Assembly (NCBI GenBank): GCA_963649365.1 | Contig: CAVJHQ010000003.1 | Span: 1-53,713 of the forward strand | DNA from: Paratractidigestivibacter sp963649365 | GTDB taxonomy: Bacteria > Actinomycetota > Coriobacteriia > Coriobacteriales > Atopobiaceae | DNA length: 53,713 nt | Direction of reading: 5' to 3' | In this document: positions 17,504 through 27,233 of the stretch, one piece after another | Position numbering within the stretch: the stretch's first letter is position 1 | How the letters are laid out: every line of letters starts with the position of its first letter | Notes under the pieces: model-generated | Seen by the model: only the letters and a program-made list of their open reading frames with translations | The model's database searches: none | What the model was told of the DNA's origin: nothing | Position numbers and translations under genes: made by a program

Positions 17504-19945
17504 ATGGCAGACTACCAGCAGATCTTCAAAGACAAGAAGGACTTCGAGGCCCAGTACCGCGCAGCCTTCCAGTCTGAGCTCGGCAAGACCTTCGAGCAGA
17601 GCGACAGGCTCGAGCAGTTCCAGGTCCTCGCCAAGCTGATCGCTTCGAAGGGCAACGCCCAGCAGGCCGTTTCCCACACCGTCGACGAGAAGAAGGTCTA
17701 TTACTTCTCCCTCGAGTTCCTCATCGGCCCGCTCCTGGACAACTACCTCATCAACTACGGCGTCCGCGACCTCGTGGCCGACGCCATGAAGGACATGGGC
17801 ACCGACCTCGACGACGTCTGCCGCCAGGAGGTCGACCCCGGCCTCGGCAACGGCGGCCTCGGCCGTCTGGCCGCGTGCTTCCTCGCCTCGATGGCCCACA
17901 ACGGCATGGCCGGCTACGGCAACGGCATGCGCTACCGCTACGGCCTCTTCCACCAGGACATCGAGGGCGGCCGTCAGGTCGAGCGCACCGACAACTGGCT
18001 CGCCAACGGCTTCCCCTGGGAGACCCGCAAGGACGCCTCTTCCGTCGTGGTCCGCTTCGGCGGCCACGTCGTCCGCCACGAGGACGGCGACAAGTACTGG
18101 TTCACCGAGGAGGGCGGCGAGCTCGTCCGCGCGGTGCCCTACGACGTGCCCGTCATCGGCTTCGGCGGCAAGGTCGTCAACAAGCTGCGCCTCTGGTCGG
18201 CCGAGCCCGCGACCGAGGACTTCGACCTCGACGCCTTCAACGACGGCGACTACGCCAAGGCCAACAAGTTCCGCTCCGACGTCGAGGCCATCTCGACCAT
18301 CCTCTACCCGAACGACGCCGGCGAGCACGGCCGCATGCTGCGCCTGAAGCAGGAGTACCTCTTCGTCTCCGCCGGCCTGCAGACCATCCTGCGCTCCTAC
18401 GAGAAGGACTTCGGCCCCGACTGGAAGAACCTCGGCAAGCGCGTGAGCGTCCACACCAACGACACCCACCCCGCCATGTGCGGCCCTGAGCTGCTCCGCA
18501 TTCTGGTCGACGACAAGGGCGTCGACTTCGACGAGGCCTTCAAGATCGTCCACGAGACCGTCTCGTTCACCAACCACACCGTCATGCCCGAGGCCCTGGA
18601 GAAGTGGCCCATCAACACCTTCCGCAGCCTCCTGCCGCGCCTCTACATGTTCATCGAGGAGATCGACCGCCGCTGGCGCGACGGCCTTGCCGAGAAGCTC
18701 GGCGCCGACCACGGCTCCTGGACCGACGTCCTGCGCAACACCGCCATCCTGTGGGACGGCCAGGTCCGCATGGCGAACCTCTCGATCATCTTCTCCCACT
18801 CCGTCAACGGCGTCTCGGCGCTGCACTCCGCGATCCTTCAGCGCGAGACCTTCCGCGACTTCGCCAAGCTCGAGCCGGAGCTCTTTAACAACAAGACCAA
18901 CGGCGTCACGCACCGCCGCTTCCTGCGCGAGGCCAACCCCGCCTACTCCAAGCTGATCACCGACGCCATCGGCGACGGCTGGCTCAACGACGCCGACGAG
19001 CTCGAGAAGCTCGTGCCCTTCGAGTCCGACGTCAACTTCCTCGACGCCATGGACAAGGCCAAGAAGCAGAACAAGGAGCGCCTGGCCGCCTACGTCAAGG
19101 AGACCTCCGGCGTCGAGCTCGACACCGACATGATCTTCGACGTCCAGGTCAAGCGCTTCCACGCCTACAAGCGCCAGCTCCTCTCGGTCTTCAAGATCCT
19201 CGACCTGCGCAACCGCATCCTCGACGACCCGAGCTTCTCGCCGGCGCCGACCGCGTTCATCTTCTCGGGCAAGGCGGCCCAGAGCTACGCCTTCGCCAAG
19301 GAGGTCATCCGCCTTATCAACTCGCTGGCCGAGGTCGTCAACAACGACCCGCGCCTGAACGACAAGATGCGCGTGGCCTTCGTCCCGAACTTCGCCGTCT
19401 CCAACGCCCAGTACATCTACTCCGCCGCCGACATCTCCGAGCAGATCTCGCTCGCCGGCACCGAGGCCTCCGGCACCTCCAACATGAAGCTCATGATGAA
19501 CGGCGCCCTGACCCTCGGCACCCTCGACGGCTCCAACGTCGAGATCTCCGAGCTCGTCGGCCCCGAGAACATCAAGATCTTCGGCATGAAGACCGAGGAG
19601 GTCGAAGAGCTCCAGGCTTCCGGCCGCTACTACGCGTGGGACTGCTACAACAACGACCGCGGCCGCACCGGCCGCATCGTCGACCAGCTCACCGACGGCA
19701 CGCTCGCCGGCCTCTCGGGCAACTTCGAGAGCGTCCGCGACCACCTTATGGTCGAGAACGACCCGTACCTGGTCATGGGCGACTTCCACGCCTACGTCCA
19801 GGCCTGGGAGGAGCTCACGAACGGCTACGCCGACCGTCGCGCGTGGAACAAGGCGGCGCTGCACAATACCGCTAAGGCCGGGTTCTTCTCCAGTGACAGA
19901 ACTATCGCTGAATATGAGGCCGATATCTGGCACATTGGAGCTTAG
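17504..19945 (+). CDS. glgP: Glycogen/starch/alpha-glucan phosphorylase
   Basis: An 813-residue GT35 phosphorylase of normal family length. Motifs include YFSLEFLIGPLLDNYL, GLGNGGLGRLAACFLASMA, HTNDTHPAM, VQVKRFHAYKRQLL and the PLP-binding EASGTSNMKLMMNGALTLG with the Schiff-base lysine K662. It releases glucose-1-phosphate from the non-reducing ends of glycogen. I start at the ATG at 17504 because AAAAAGGGGAGAAC lies right before it; the frame is open further upstream without a ribosome binding site. Position between branching enzyme and GlgC places degradation and synthesis genes in one transcript. Confidence 0.97.
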   Translation: MADYQQIFKDKKDFEAQYRAAFQSELGKTFEQSDRLEQFQVLAKLIASKGNAQQAVSHTVDEKKVYYFSLEFLIGPLLDNYLINYGVRDLVADAMKDMGTDLDDVCRQEVDPGLGNGGLGRLAACFLASMAHNGMAGYGNGMRYRYGLFHQDIEGGRQVERTDNWLANGFPWETRKDASSVVVRFGGHVVRHEDGDKYWFTEEGGELVRAVPYDVPVIGFGGKVVNKLRLWSAEPATEDFDLDAFNDGDYAKANKFRSDVEAISTILYPNDAGEHGRMLRLKQEYLFVSAGLQTILRSYEKDFGPDWKNLGKRVSVHTNDTHPAMCGPELLRILVDDKGVDFDEAFKIVHETVSFTNHTVMPEALEKWPINTFRSLLPRLYMFIEEIDRRWRDGLAEKLGADHGSWTDVLRNTAILWDGQVRMANLSIIFSHSVNGVSALHSAILQRETFRDFAKLEPELFNNKTNGVTHRRFLREANPAYSKLITDAIGDGWLNDADELEKLVPFESDVNFLDAMDKAKKQNKERLAAYVKETSGVELDTDMIFDVQVKRFHAYKRQLLSVFKILDLRNRILDDPSFSPAPTAFIFSGKAAQSYAFAKEVIRLINSLAEVVNNDPRLNDKMRVAFVPNFAVSNAQYIYSAADISEQISLAGTEASGTSNMKLMMNGALTLGTLDGSNVEISELVGPENIKIFGMKTEEVEELQASGRYYAWDCYNNDRGRTGRIVDQLTDGTLAGLSGNFESVRDHLMVENDPYLVMGDFHAYVQAWEELTNGYADRRAWNKAALHNTAKAGFFSSDRTIAEYEADIWHIGA

Positions 19946-19953
19946 TTAGCAAG

Positions 19954-19980
19954 CCGGGGGGTGAGACCCTCACCCCCCGG
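19954..19980 (+). terminator. Strong hairpin after glgP without T-run
   Basis: CCGGGGGGTGAG and CTCACCCCCCGG form a perfect 12-bp stem with loop ACC. It is followed by TTGAAG, so it is probably an intra-operon attenuator or mRNA end-protector rather than a full terminator. Confidence 0.5.
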
Positions 19981-20008
19981 TTGAAGTTAGGCCGAAAGGA
20001 GTGGGGGA

Positions 20009-21157
20009 ATGAGCAAGAAGGAGTGCATTGCAATGCTCCTTGCCGGAGGGCAAGGAAGCAGGCTCGGTGCGCTGACAAGCAACGTGGCAAAGCCCGCGGT
20101 GTCGTTTGGCGGCAAGTTCCGCATTATCGACTTCGCGCTTTCTAACTGCGCGAATTCCAATGTGAACACGGTGGGCGTCCTCACGCAGTACCGCCCGTAC
20201 CTGCTGCACAGCTACATCGGAACCGGCGAGGCCTGGAACCTCGACGAGCGCGACGGCGGCGTCTCGATCCTGCCGCCGTACGCCACGCAGACAGGCGGCG
20301 CCTGGTATGAGGGCACCGCTGACGCCGTGACGCAGAACATCGGCTACATCGAGCAGAACGACCCCGAGTACGTGCTCATCCTTTCGGGCGACCAGCTCTA
20401 CCGCATGGACTATGCGGACATGCTCGCCACCCACAAGAAGAACAACGCGGACCTGACCATCGCCGTCATGCCCGTGCCTTGGGAGGAGGCTTCCCGCTTC
20501 GGCATCATCACCGCCGACGAGGAGGGCCGCATCACCAAGTTCACCGAGAAGCCCAAGAAGCCCGATTCAAACCTCGCCTCCATGGGCATCTACATCTTCA
20601 GCACCGACCTGCTGCTCGAGACCCTGCGCGAGGACGCGGTCGACCAGACCTCCGAGCACGACTTCGGCAACAACATCATCCCGAAGCTGCTCGGCGACGG
20701 CAAGCGCCTCTTCACCTACGAGTTCAACGGCTTCTGGCGCGACGTCGGCACCATCTCCTCTTACCACGAGACGAGCATGGACCTGCTGGGCCCGAACCCC
20801 GCCTTCGACATCTACGACGAGAACTTCCCGATCATGTCGAACGCGTCGACCCGTCCGCCCTCGTTCGTGGGCCGCAACGGCGAGGTCGAGGACTGCCTCG
20901 TCTCCAACGGCGTCACCATCCTCGGCAAGGCCAAGCACTCCATCCTCTCGACCGACGCCTACATCGGCGAGCGCGCGACCGTCGTCGACTCCGTGCTGCT
21001 GCCCGGCGCCGTGGTCAAGGACGGCGCGCACGTCGTCCGCGCGATTCTCGGCGAGAACGCCGTGGTCGAGGAGAACGTAAACCTCGGCTCCGTCGACGCG
21101 ACGAAGGACACTGCCGTCATCGGCAACGACGTCGTTGTCGGAAAGGGGGAGAACTAA
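20009..21157 (+). CDS. glgC: Glucose-1-phosphate adenylyltransferase (GlgC)
   Basis: A 382-residue nucleotidyltransferase with a left-handed beta-helix end. The active-site N-terminus is intact: LLAGGQGSRLGALTSNVAKP and FGGKFRIIDFALSNCANS. Later motifs are LSGDQLYRMDY, FTEKPKKP (glucose-1-phosphate contact) and FNGFWRDVGTI. It makes ADP-glucose from ATP and glucose-1-phosphate, the committed step of glycogen synthesis. GAAAGGAGTGGGGGA precedes the ATG. It is followed after two bases by glgD, the usual arrangement where GlgC and GlgD form a heterotetramer. Confidence 0.96.
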   Translation: MSKKECIAMLLAGGQGSRLGALTSNVAKPAVSFGGKFRIIDFALSNCANSNVNTVGVLTQYRPYLLHSYIGTGEAWNLDERDGGVSILPPYATQTGGAWYEGTADAVTQNIGYIEQNDPEYVLILSGDQLYRMDYADMLATHKKNNADLTIAVMPVPWEEASRFGIITADEEGRITKFTEKPKKPDSNLASMGIYIFSTDLLLETLREDAVDQTSEHDFGNNIIPKLLGDGKRLFTYEFNGFWRDVGTISSYHETSMDLLGPNPAFDIYDENFPIMSNASTRPPSFVGRNGEVEDCLVSNGVTILGKAKHSILSTDAYIGERATVVDSVLLPGAVVKDGAHVVRAILGENAVVEENVNLGSVDATKDTAVIGNDVVVGKGEN

Positions 21158-21159
21158 TC

Positions 21160-22254
21160 ATGCAGAAGGTCATTGGCCTCATCACTTGCAACTACTCTGC
21201 CAAGGCCACCGGCCCCCTGACCGAGTACCGCCCGATCTCGTCCATGCCGTTCCTCGGCCGTTACCGCCTGGTCGACTTCGCGCTGTCCAACCTCGTCAAC
21301 GCCGGGGCGCGCACCGTTGGCATGATCATGCCGTACAACTACCGCTCCATCATCGACCACGTCGAGTCCGGTAAGGACTGGGGCCTGGATCGCAAGAACG
21401 GCGGCCTGTTCATCCTGCCCGGCAGCGCTTTCGGCACCTCCCGCACCGGCGCGCGCTTCCTGCTGCGTGACCTCGTGCACAACAAGGTCTTCTTCACGCG
21501 CTCGAACGCCGACTACGTGATCCTCTCGTCGGCCAACTTCGTGTACAACATGGACCTGAACGACCTGTACAACGCGCACGTCGAGTCCGGCGCGGACATC
21601 ACCGTCCTTACCGCCAGCGCCCCGCGCGTCAACGACGACGTCGTCGGCTTCAACGTCGACGGCGGCCGCGTCAACGGCGTCCACAACGGCGTCAACTTCG
21701 GCGACGCGGCGTTCCTCGACTGCTTCATCATCAGCCGCCAGCTGCTCCTGGACATGTTCGACTGGTACGCCCCCACCGACTACCTCGACCTGTTCGAGGC
21801 CATGGCGGGCGACTTCGGCCGCGTGAACGTCCAGACCTACAACTACGACGGCTACGTCGCTCCTATCTTCAACAAGAAGGACTACTTCACCGCGAACATG
21901 GACTTCCTTGATCCCAAGGTGTCCGAGGAGGTCTTCCCGGCCGACCGCTTCGTCAAGACGAAGGCCCACGACACGCCCCCGGCGAAGTTCGAGATCGGCT
22001 CGCGCGTCCAGAACTCCCGCATCTCGTCCGGCTGCCGTATCTACGGCCGCGTCTGCGACTCCATCCTCGGCCGCGGCGTCATCGTCGAGGCCGGCGCGAC
22101 CGTGCGCAACTCCATCGTCATGCAGGGCTGCATCGTCAAGAGCGGCGCCCGCGTGGAGAACGCCATCGTCGACCGCGGCAACACCGTTCCCGCCGGAACC
22201 GAGCTGCGCGGCACTCCCGACGACGTCCTCATCAAGGAGAAGAGCCGCGACTAG
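21160..22254 (+). CDS. glgD: Glucose-1-phosphate adenylyltransferase regulatory-type subunit (GlgD)
   Basis: A 364-residue GlgC paralogue starting MQKVIGLITCNYS. The catalytic GGxGxRL loop of GlgC is replaced by TCNYSAKATGPLTEYRPI, and the catalytic Asp region reads SSANFVYNMDLNDL, as expected for the GlgD subunit, which is inactive or weakly active alone and modulates GlgC. The beta-helix repeats at the C-terminus (VQNSRISSGCRIYGRV, VRNSIVMQGC) are intact. The start is the ATG two bases after the glgC stop, with AAAGGGGGAG upstream inside glgC. The glgC+glgD pair is better known from Firmicutes; here it occurs in a GC-rich actinobacterial context. Confidence 0.94.
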   Translation: MQKVIGLITCNYSAKATGPLTEYRPISSMPFLGRYRLVDFALSNLVNAGARTVGMIMPYNYRSIIDHVESGKDWGLDRKNGGLFILPGSAFGTSRTGARFLLRDLVHNKVFFTRSNADYVILSSANFVYNMDLNDLYNAHVESGADITVLTASAPRVNDDVVGFNVDGGRVNGVHNGVNFGDAAFLDCFIISRQLLLDMFDWYAPTDYLDLFEAMAGDFGRVNVQTYNYDGYVAPIFNKKDYFTANMDFLDPKVSEEVFPADRFVKTKAHDTPPAKFEIGSRVQNSRISSGCRIYGRVCDSILGRGVIVEAGATVRNSIVMQGCIVKSGARVENAIVDRGNTVPAGTELRGTPDDVLIKEKSRD

Positions 22255-22295
22255 CGGGCTCTGCACGTAGGCACTACACAGAAAGCGAACAGAAC

Positions 22296-23795
22296 ATGAC
22301 TGCTTCCGCCAAGCGCAGAAAGATCAGGGTGCTGTTCGCGGGCTCCGAGGCCGTCCCGTTCTCCAAGACGGGCGGCCTCGGAGATGTCGCGGGCTCCCTC
22401 CCGCGTGCCCTCAAGCACGCGGGCGCCCGCGCCGCCGTGATCACCCCGCTCTACGCTTCTATCCCGCAGGAGTACAAGGACCGCATGAAGCACGTGGCAG
22501 ATTTCTACGTGCCTCTTGCCTGGCGCAGCATCTACTGCGGCATCGAGAAGATCACCCTCCAGGACCTGGACTTCTACTTCATCGACAACAAGGACTACTT
22601 CGGCCGCGACGGCCTGTACGGTTACTTCGACGACGGCGAGCGCTTCGCGTTCTTCTCGAAGGCCATCTGCGAGGCCATCGCCAAGGTCCCCGAGCTCGAG
22701 TGCGACGTGCTGCACTGCAACGACTGGCAGACCGCGCTGTGCCCGGTGTTCCTGCGCGAGTTCTACCGCGAGGTCCCGCAGTGCAACAACGTGAAGACCG
22801 TCTTCACCGTGCACAACGTCAAGTTCCAGGGTCAGTACGGCGATAAGGTCATCGACGAGATCCTGGGCCTCGGCCACATCCCGGCCGCCCGCGACCAGCT
22901 CCGTTGCGACAAGGACTCCATCAACTACATGAAGGGCGCCCTCTGCTACACGGACTGGATCACCACCGTCTCGCCGAGCTACGCCAACGAGCTCAAGATG
23001 CCGTTCTACGGCGAGGGCATGGACGGCATCTTCCGCCGTCGCTCGAACATCCTCTCCGGCATCCTCAACGGCATCGACCAGACCATCTGGAACCCGGCCT
23101 CCGACTCGATGATCCCGGCCAACTACTCCAAGGACGACCTGGCCAACAAGGCCGAGTGCAAGCGCGCCCTCCAGGAGGAGCTGGGCCTTGACCAGGACCC
23201 GACGCGCCCGCTCATCGTGAGCATCGGCCGCCTGACCGACCAGAAGGGCCTCGGCCTCGTCCGTTACTCGATGGACCACCTCATGCAGCGCGGCGTCCAG
23301 GTTGCCATCCTCGGTACCGGCGACCACGACCACGAGGAGGCCTTCAAGTACTTCCAGTCCAAGTACCCCGGCAAGATGTGCGCCCGCATCGCGTTCGACA
23401 ACGCGCTCAGCCACCGCATGTACGCCGGCGGCGACCTTCTTCTCATGCCGTCCGAGTTCGAGCCGTGCGGCCTTTCCCAGATGATCGCCATGCGCTACGG
23501 CACCCTGCCCGTGGTCCGCGAGACCGGCGGCCTGCGCGACTCCGTTACCCCGTACAACAAGTTCACCGGCGAGGGCACGGGCTTCTCGTTCGCGAACATG
23601 AACGCCGACGAGATGTCCGACACGCTCCTTGGCGCATGTGAGATTTTCTGGACGGACAAGCAAGCCTGGGATAAGCTCGTAGACAACGCGATGACGGCCG
23701 ATTTCAGCTGGCGCCGCGCCGCAAACGACTACATGGACATATACCACTGGCTCCACCCGGAGATCATTCGGTATAACAAGAGAAGAGACAGGTAA
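22296..23795 (+). CDS. glgA: Glycogen synthase (ADP-glucose type)
   Basis: A 499-residue GT5 glycogen synthase. The ADP-glucose binding KTGGLGDV motif is present with K24, and the C-terminal GT-B half carries SIGRLTDQKG and FEPCGLSQMIAMRYGTLPVVRETGGL. HCNDWQTAL, NGIDQTIWNP and the acceptor-side motifs are also conserved. It elongates alpha-1,4 chains using the ADP-glucose produced by GlgC/GlgD. It starts 41 bases after glgD and its stop is four bases before the next start. Length and motifs are normal, and no defects are seen. Confidence 0.96.
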   Translation: MTASAKRRKIRVLFAGSEAVPFSKTGGLGDVAGSLPRALKHAGARAAVITPLYASIPQEYKDRMKHVADFYVPLAWRSIYCGIEKITLQDLDFYFIDNKDYFGRDGLYGYFDDGERFAFFSKAICEAIAKVPELECDVLHCNDWQTALCPVFLREFYREVPQCNNVKTVFTVHNVKFQGQYGDKVIDEILGLGHIPAARDQLRCDKDSINYMKGALCYTDWITTVSPSYANELKMPFYGEGMDGIFRRRSNILSGILNGIDQTIWNPASDSMIPANYSKDDLANKAECKRALQEELGLDQDPTRPLIVSIGRLTDQKGLGLVRYSMDHLMQRGVQVAILGTGDHDHEEAFKYFQSKYPGKMCARIAFDNALSHRMYAGGDLLLMPSEFEPCGLSQMIAMRYGTLPVVRETGGLRDSVTPYNKFTGEGTGFSFANMNADEMSDTLLGACEIFWTDKQAWDKLVDNAMTADFSWRRAANDYMDIYHWLHPEIIRYNKRRDR

Positions 23796-23799
23796 TTCT

Positions 23800-26700
23800 T
23801 TGAGAGCAAGGCACGTCACCTCAGAGAAGGAGTACAGGACTCCATTCGGCGCCGCCCAGTTGGGCGGCGTCGTCACGCTTGGCATCGATGTTTGGGACGA
23901 CGACGTCACCTTCTGCACGCTGAGGGTGTGGACCGATGCCCACGGGGAGCAGCTCATCGAGATGCACGGCTCCGAGCACAGCGCCCACCTGCACTTCTCG
24001 GTGGACTATAAGCCCGCCGAGACCGGCATCGTGTGGTACAGCTTCGACATCGAGGCGTCCGACGGGGCCGTCTGGCGCTACGGCGCGCGCCCCGGCTGGA
24101 CCACCGGCGAGGGCGCCTTTGCGTACGGCGACCCGCCTTCTTTCCAGCTCACCGTGTACGAGCCGCGCGCGACGCAGCCGGATTGGTACAAGAACGGCAT
24201 CGTCTACCAGATCTTCCCCGACCGCTTTGCCCGCGGCGAGGGCTGGCACGAGCTCGCCGACGCGGCGCTCGAGGAGCACAAGAACGGCATCGAGCGCGCG
24301 CTCGTCGAGGATTGGGACACCCCCGTCACGTACAAGCGCGTCTCCGAGTCCGACCAGAGCATCGCGCGCTGGGACTTCTACGGCGGCACGCTCGACGGCA
24401 TCCGCCAGAAGCTCGGCTACCTCAAGGGCCTGGGCATCACGGTCATCTACCTCAACCCGATCTTCGAGGCGGCGAGCAACCACCGCTACGACACGGCCGA
24501 CTACCTGCGCATCGATCCGATGCTCGGCGACGAGGCCGCGTTCGGTCGCCTGTGCGACGAGGCCGCCGAGATGGGCATCTCCGTTATTCTCGACGGCGTG
24601 TGGAACCACTGCGGCCGCGACTCCGTCTACTTCAACCGCGACGAGAACTTCGAGGAGCCGGGCGCGTGGCAGGCCCACGAGAACGGCGAGAAGAGCGAGT
24701 ACGAGGACTGGTTCACCTTCAACGACGACGGCACCTACGCCGGCTGGTGGGGCAACCAGGACATGCCGACGTTCCGCGCGGACGCCGAGAAGTACCACGA
24801 GCTGATCTGCGGTAAGGACGGCGTGGTCCGCAAGTGGCTGCGCGCCGGCGCGGCAGGTTGGCGCATGGACGTGGCCGACGAGCTCACCGACGAGTTCATC
24901 GTCCAGATCAAGGAAGCCATGCTTGCCGAGAAGGACGACGCCGTGCTTATCGGCGAGGTCTGGGAGGACGCGTCGAACAAGACCGCCTACGGGGTGCTGC
25001 GCCAGTACTTCGAGGGCAAGGAGCTCGACGGCGTCATGAACTACCCCATGCGCACCGGGCTTCTCGACTTCGTGTGCAACCGCATCGGCGCCTCCGAGCT
25101 GGTCGCCCGCCTGGAGCAGCTGCACGAGAACTACCCGCGCGAGGCGTTCTACAGCTGCCTCAACCTGCTGGGCAGCCACGACCGCGAGCGTCTCTTTACC
25201 ATGCTGGGCAACGCGCCCGACCCCGACTCCATGAGCGAGGCGGACCGCGCGGCGTATAAGCTGCCCGAGGGCCAGGCCGGCTTGGCGATGAGCCGCCTGT
25301 GGCTCACCGTGCTGCTGCAGATGACGCTGCCGGGCGTGCCGTGCGTGTACTACGGAGACGAGCTGGGCCTCGAGGGCCTGCGCGACCCCTTTAACCGCGG
25401 GACCTTCCCGTGGGGCGGCGGGCGCCGCGACTGCTTCAACATCGTGCGCAACTCCATCGCCATCCGAAAGACGCTGCCGGTGCTTACCGACGGGGACTTC
25501 AAGCCGTTTAGCAGCGGCGACGACGTCTTCGGCTTCACGCGCCGCGGCGAGGACGGCAGCTGCGTGTGCGTGCTGGCCAACGCAAGCCTCTCGAACGCGC
25601 ACACCGTGACGGTGCCCATGGTCGACGAGGCCGTGAGCGACGTCGTGTCCGGCATGGGCCCCAAGGTCAAGAACGGCCGTGCGGAGGTCTTCCTCTGGCC
25701 GCTCGGCACCGCCATCCTGCACTTCCACAAGAAGCAGCGCCTCCAGCAGCCGCTCGAGCGCGGCATGGGCGTGCTCTGCCACGTGACCTCGGTGCCCAAC
25801 GGCGGCAAGCCCGGCACCATGGGCGCTCCGGCCAAGGCCTTCGTCGACTGGCTGGCCGCCGCGGGCGTTCGCTACTGGCAGGTGCTCCCGGTCACGCCGC
25901 CGGACAGCTTCGGCTCCCCGTACGCGGGCCTGGGCGCGTTTGCGGGCTCGACGGCGCTTCTTGCCAAGGACGAGGCGGCCACGCTCGCCGAGCTCAAGGG
26001 CTGCGAGCAGACGCGCGAGTACCGCGTGTTCTGCGACAAGAACGAGTACTGGCTCACGAGCTATGCGTGCTTTATGGCCATCAAGGACCTGCTCGGGCCC
26101 GTCGAGTGGCAGAAATGGCCGGCCAAGTACCGCAGCTTCTCGCCCGACCTGGCCAACGACCCCAAGCTCAAGGCCGGTGTCCGGAAGCACATGAAGCTGC
26201 AGTTCGCGTTCGACCAGCAGTGGAGCGAGCTTCGCGCCTACGCCAACGAGCGCGGCATCAAGATCATCGGCGACATGCCCATGTACGTGTGCGGCGACTC
26301 CGCCGACACCTGGGCCGAGCCGGACATCTTCCAGCTCGACGAGGACGGCTACGCGGGGGCTCAGGCCGGCGCCCCGGGCGACGCCTTCGCGCCGGAGGGC
26401 CAGATGTGGGGCAACCCGACGTACAACTGGGACGTTCTGCGCGATCAGGGCTACGGCTGGTGGCTCTGCCGCTTTAGCCGCGCGTTCGACGTGTACGACT
26501 ACGTGCGCCTCGACCACTTCATCGGGTTCTCTTCTTACTACTCGATCCCGAAGGGCAAGAAGGCCTCCGAGGGCGAGTTCAACTTCGGGCCCGGCGCCGA
26601 GCTCTTCAAGGCGGCGTACAAGCAGTTCGGCCCGCTGCGCTTTATCGCCGAGGACCTGGGCGCCATTACCCCGGCGGTCCGCGCGCTCGTGGCCGAGACC

Positions 26701-27069
26701 GGCATCCCGGGTATGGACGTCGTGCAGTTCAACGACGGCGACGTGCGCGAGGGCTACGAGCCCAAGCCCGGCACCATCGTGTACGCCGGCACGCACGACA
26801 ACCAGACCCTGCTCGGGTGGGTCAAGTCGCGCTTCGGCGTGGACGGGGACGAGGCCCGCGAGCTCGCGGCGAAGCTTTCGCGCGACGTGCTCGCGACGGA
26901 CGCCGACGTGGCCGTCATGCAGCTGCAGGACGTGCTTGGCCTCGACGACGACGCCCGCATGAACGTCCCCGGCGTGGCCGAGGGCAACTGGAGCTGGCGC
27001 GCCGACGCCGACGAGGTCGCCGCGGCGGCCGATCGCCTGGCCGAGCTCGTGCGCGAGAGCGGGCGATAA
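23800..27069 (+). CDS. Bifunctional GH13 alpha-glucosidase/debranching-type enzyme fused to 4-alpha-glucanotransferase (GH77)
   Basis: A 1089-residue two-enzyme fusion from a TTG start. Residues 1-125 form an N-terminal beta domain. Residues about 130-640 are a GH13 barrel with D357 (GWRMDVADE), E386 (LIGEVWED) and D461 (LLGSHDRER), resembling neopullulanase/maltodextrin glucosidase. Residues about 655-1085 are a MalQ-type GH77 domain with nucleophile D905 (VRLDHFIGF), acid E951 (FIAEDLG) and D1000 (GTHDNQT). All six catalytic residues are present, so both halves should be active. Together they would trim branched limit dextrins and disproportionate maltodextrins from GlgP action. It is the last gene of the operon, four bases after glgA. 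Confidence 0.93.
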   Translation: MRARHVTSEKEYRTPFGAAQLGGVVTLGIDVWDDDVTFCTLRVWTDAHGEQLIEMHGSEHSAHLHFSVDYKPAETGIVWYSFDIEASDGAVWRYGARPGWTTGEGAFAYGDPPSFQLTVYEPRATQPDWYKNGIVYQIFPDRFARGEGWHELADAALEEHKNGIERALVEDWDTPVTYKRVSESDQSIARWDFYGGTLDGIRQKLGYLKGLGITVIYLNPIFEAASNHRYDTADYLRIDPMLGDEAAFGRLCDEAAEMGISVILDGVWNHCGRDSVYFNRDENFEEPGAWQAHENGEKSEYEDWFTFNDDGTYAGWWGNQDMPTFRADAEKYHELICGKDGVVRKWLRAGAAGWRMDVADELTDEFIVQIKEAMLAEKDDAVLIGEVWEDASNKTAYGVLRQYFEGKELDGVMNYPMRTGLLDFVCNRIGASELVARLEQLHENYPREAFYSCLNLLGSHDRERLFTMLGNAPDPDSMSEADRAAYKLPEGQAGLAMSRLWLTVLLQMTLPGVPCVYYGDELGLEGLRDPFNRGTFPWGGGRRDCFNIVRNSIAIRKTLPVLTDGDFKPFSSGDDVFGFTRRGEDGSCVCVLANASLSNAHTVTVPMVDEAVSDVVSGMGPKVKNGRAEVFLWPLGTAILHFHKKQRLQQPLERGMGVLCHVTSVPNGGKPGTMGAPAKAFVDWLAAAGVRYWQVLPVTPPDSFGSPYAGLGAFAGSTALLAKDEAATLAELKGCEQTREYRVFCDKNEYWLTSYACFMAIKDLLGPVEWQKWPAKYRSFSPDLANDPKLKAGVRKHMKLQFAFDQQWSELRAYANERGIKIIGDMPMYVCGDSADTWAEPDIFQLDEDGYAGAQAGAPGDAFAPEGQMWGNPTYNWDVLRDQGYGWWLCRFSRAFDVYDYVRLDHFIGFSSYYSIPKGKKASEGEFNFGPGAELFKAAYKQFGPLRFIAEDLGAITPAVRALVAETGIPGMDVVQFNDGDVREGYEPKPGTIVYAGTHDNQTLLGWVKSRFGVDGDEARELAAKLSRDVLATDADVAVMQLQDVLGLDDDARMNVPGVAEGNWSWRADADEVAAAADRLAELVRESGR

Positions 27070-27107
27070 GGCGCGGGGGTTCGCCGCGCCGCGCGTGAGG
27101 TAAATTG

Positions 27108-27146
27108 CGTCGAGGTGGCGTTGCCGTCGAGGTGGCGCCACCTCGA
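27108..27146 (+). repeat. GAGGTGG-type short repeats after the glycogen operon
   Basis: CGTCGAGGTGGCG occurs at 27108-27120 and 27125-27137, followed by the inverse GCCACCTCGA at 27137-27146. Related GGTGGTGCG copies lie further on and one forms the terminator stem at 27182-27227. Confidence 0.6.
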
Positions 27147-27181
27147 GGCGTTTCTTGCCCAGGTGGTGCGAAACTGCAAAG

Positions 27182-27227
27182 AAAACCGCCCGAGGTGGTG
27201 CGCTGAACACCACCTCGGGCGGTTTTT
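27182..27227 (+). terminator. Terminator of the glycogen operon
   Basis: AAAACCGCCCGAGGTGGTG and CACCACCTCGGGCGGTTTTT form a 19-bp stem around CGCTGAA with T-runs on both sides, so it can act in both directions. Confidence 0.95.
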
Positions 27228-27233
27228 GCTGCC

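Noticed and set aside
17477..19933. Minus-strand frame opposite glgP
   Set aside because: Antisense shadow; composition is Val/Gly/Asp-rich and featureless.
23821..27213. A very long open frame (over 1100 codons) on the minus strand opposite the GH13-GH77 gene
   Set aside because: It mirrors the codon structure of the plus-strand gene in GC-rich DNA, is rich in Val/Gly/Ala/His/Arg, and has no domain pattern. The plus-strand frame has all catalytic motifs.
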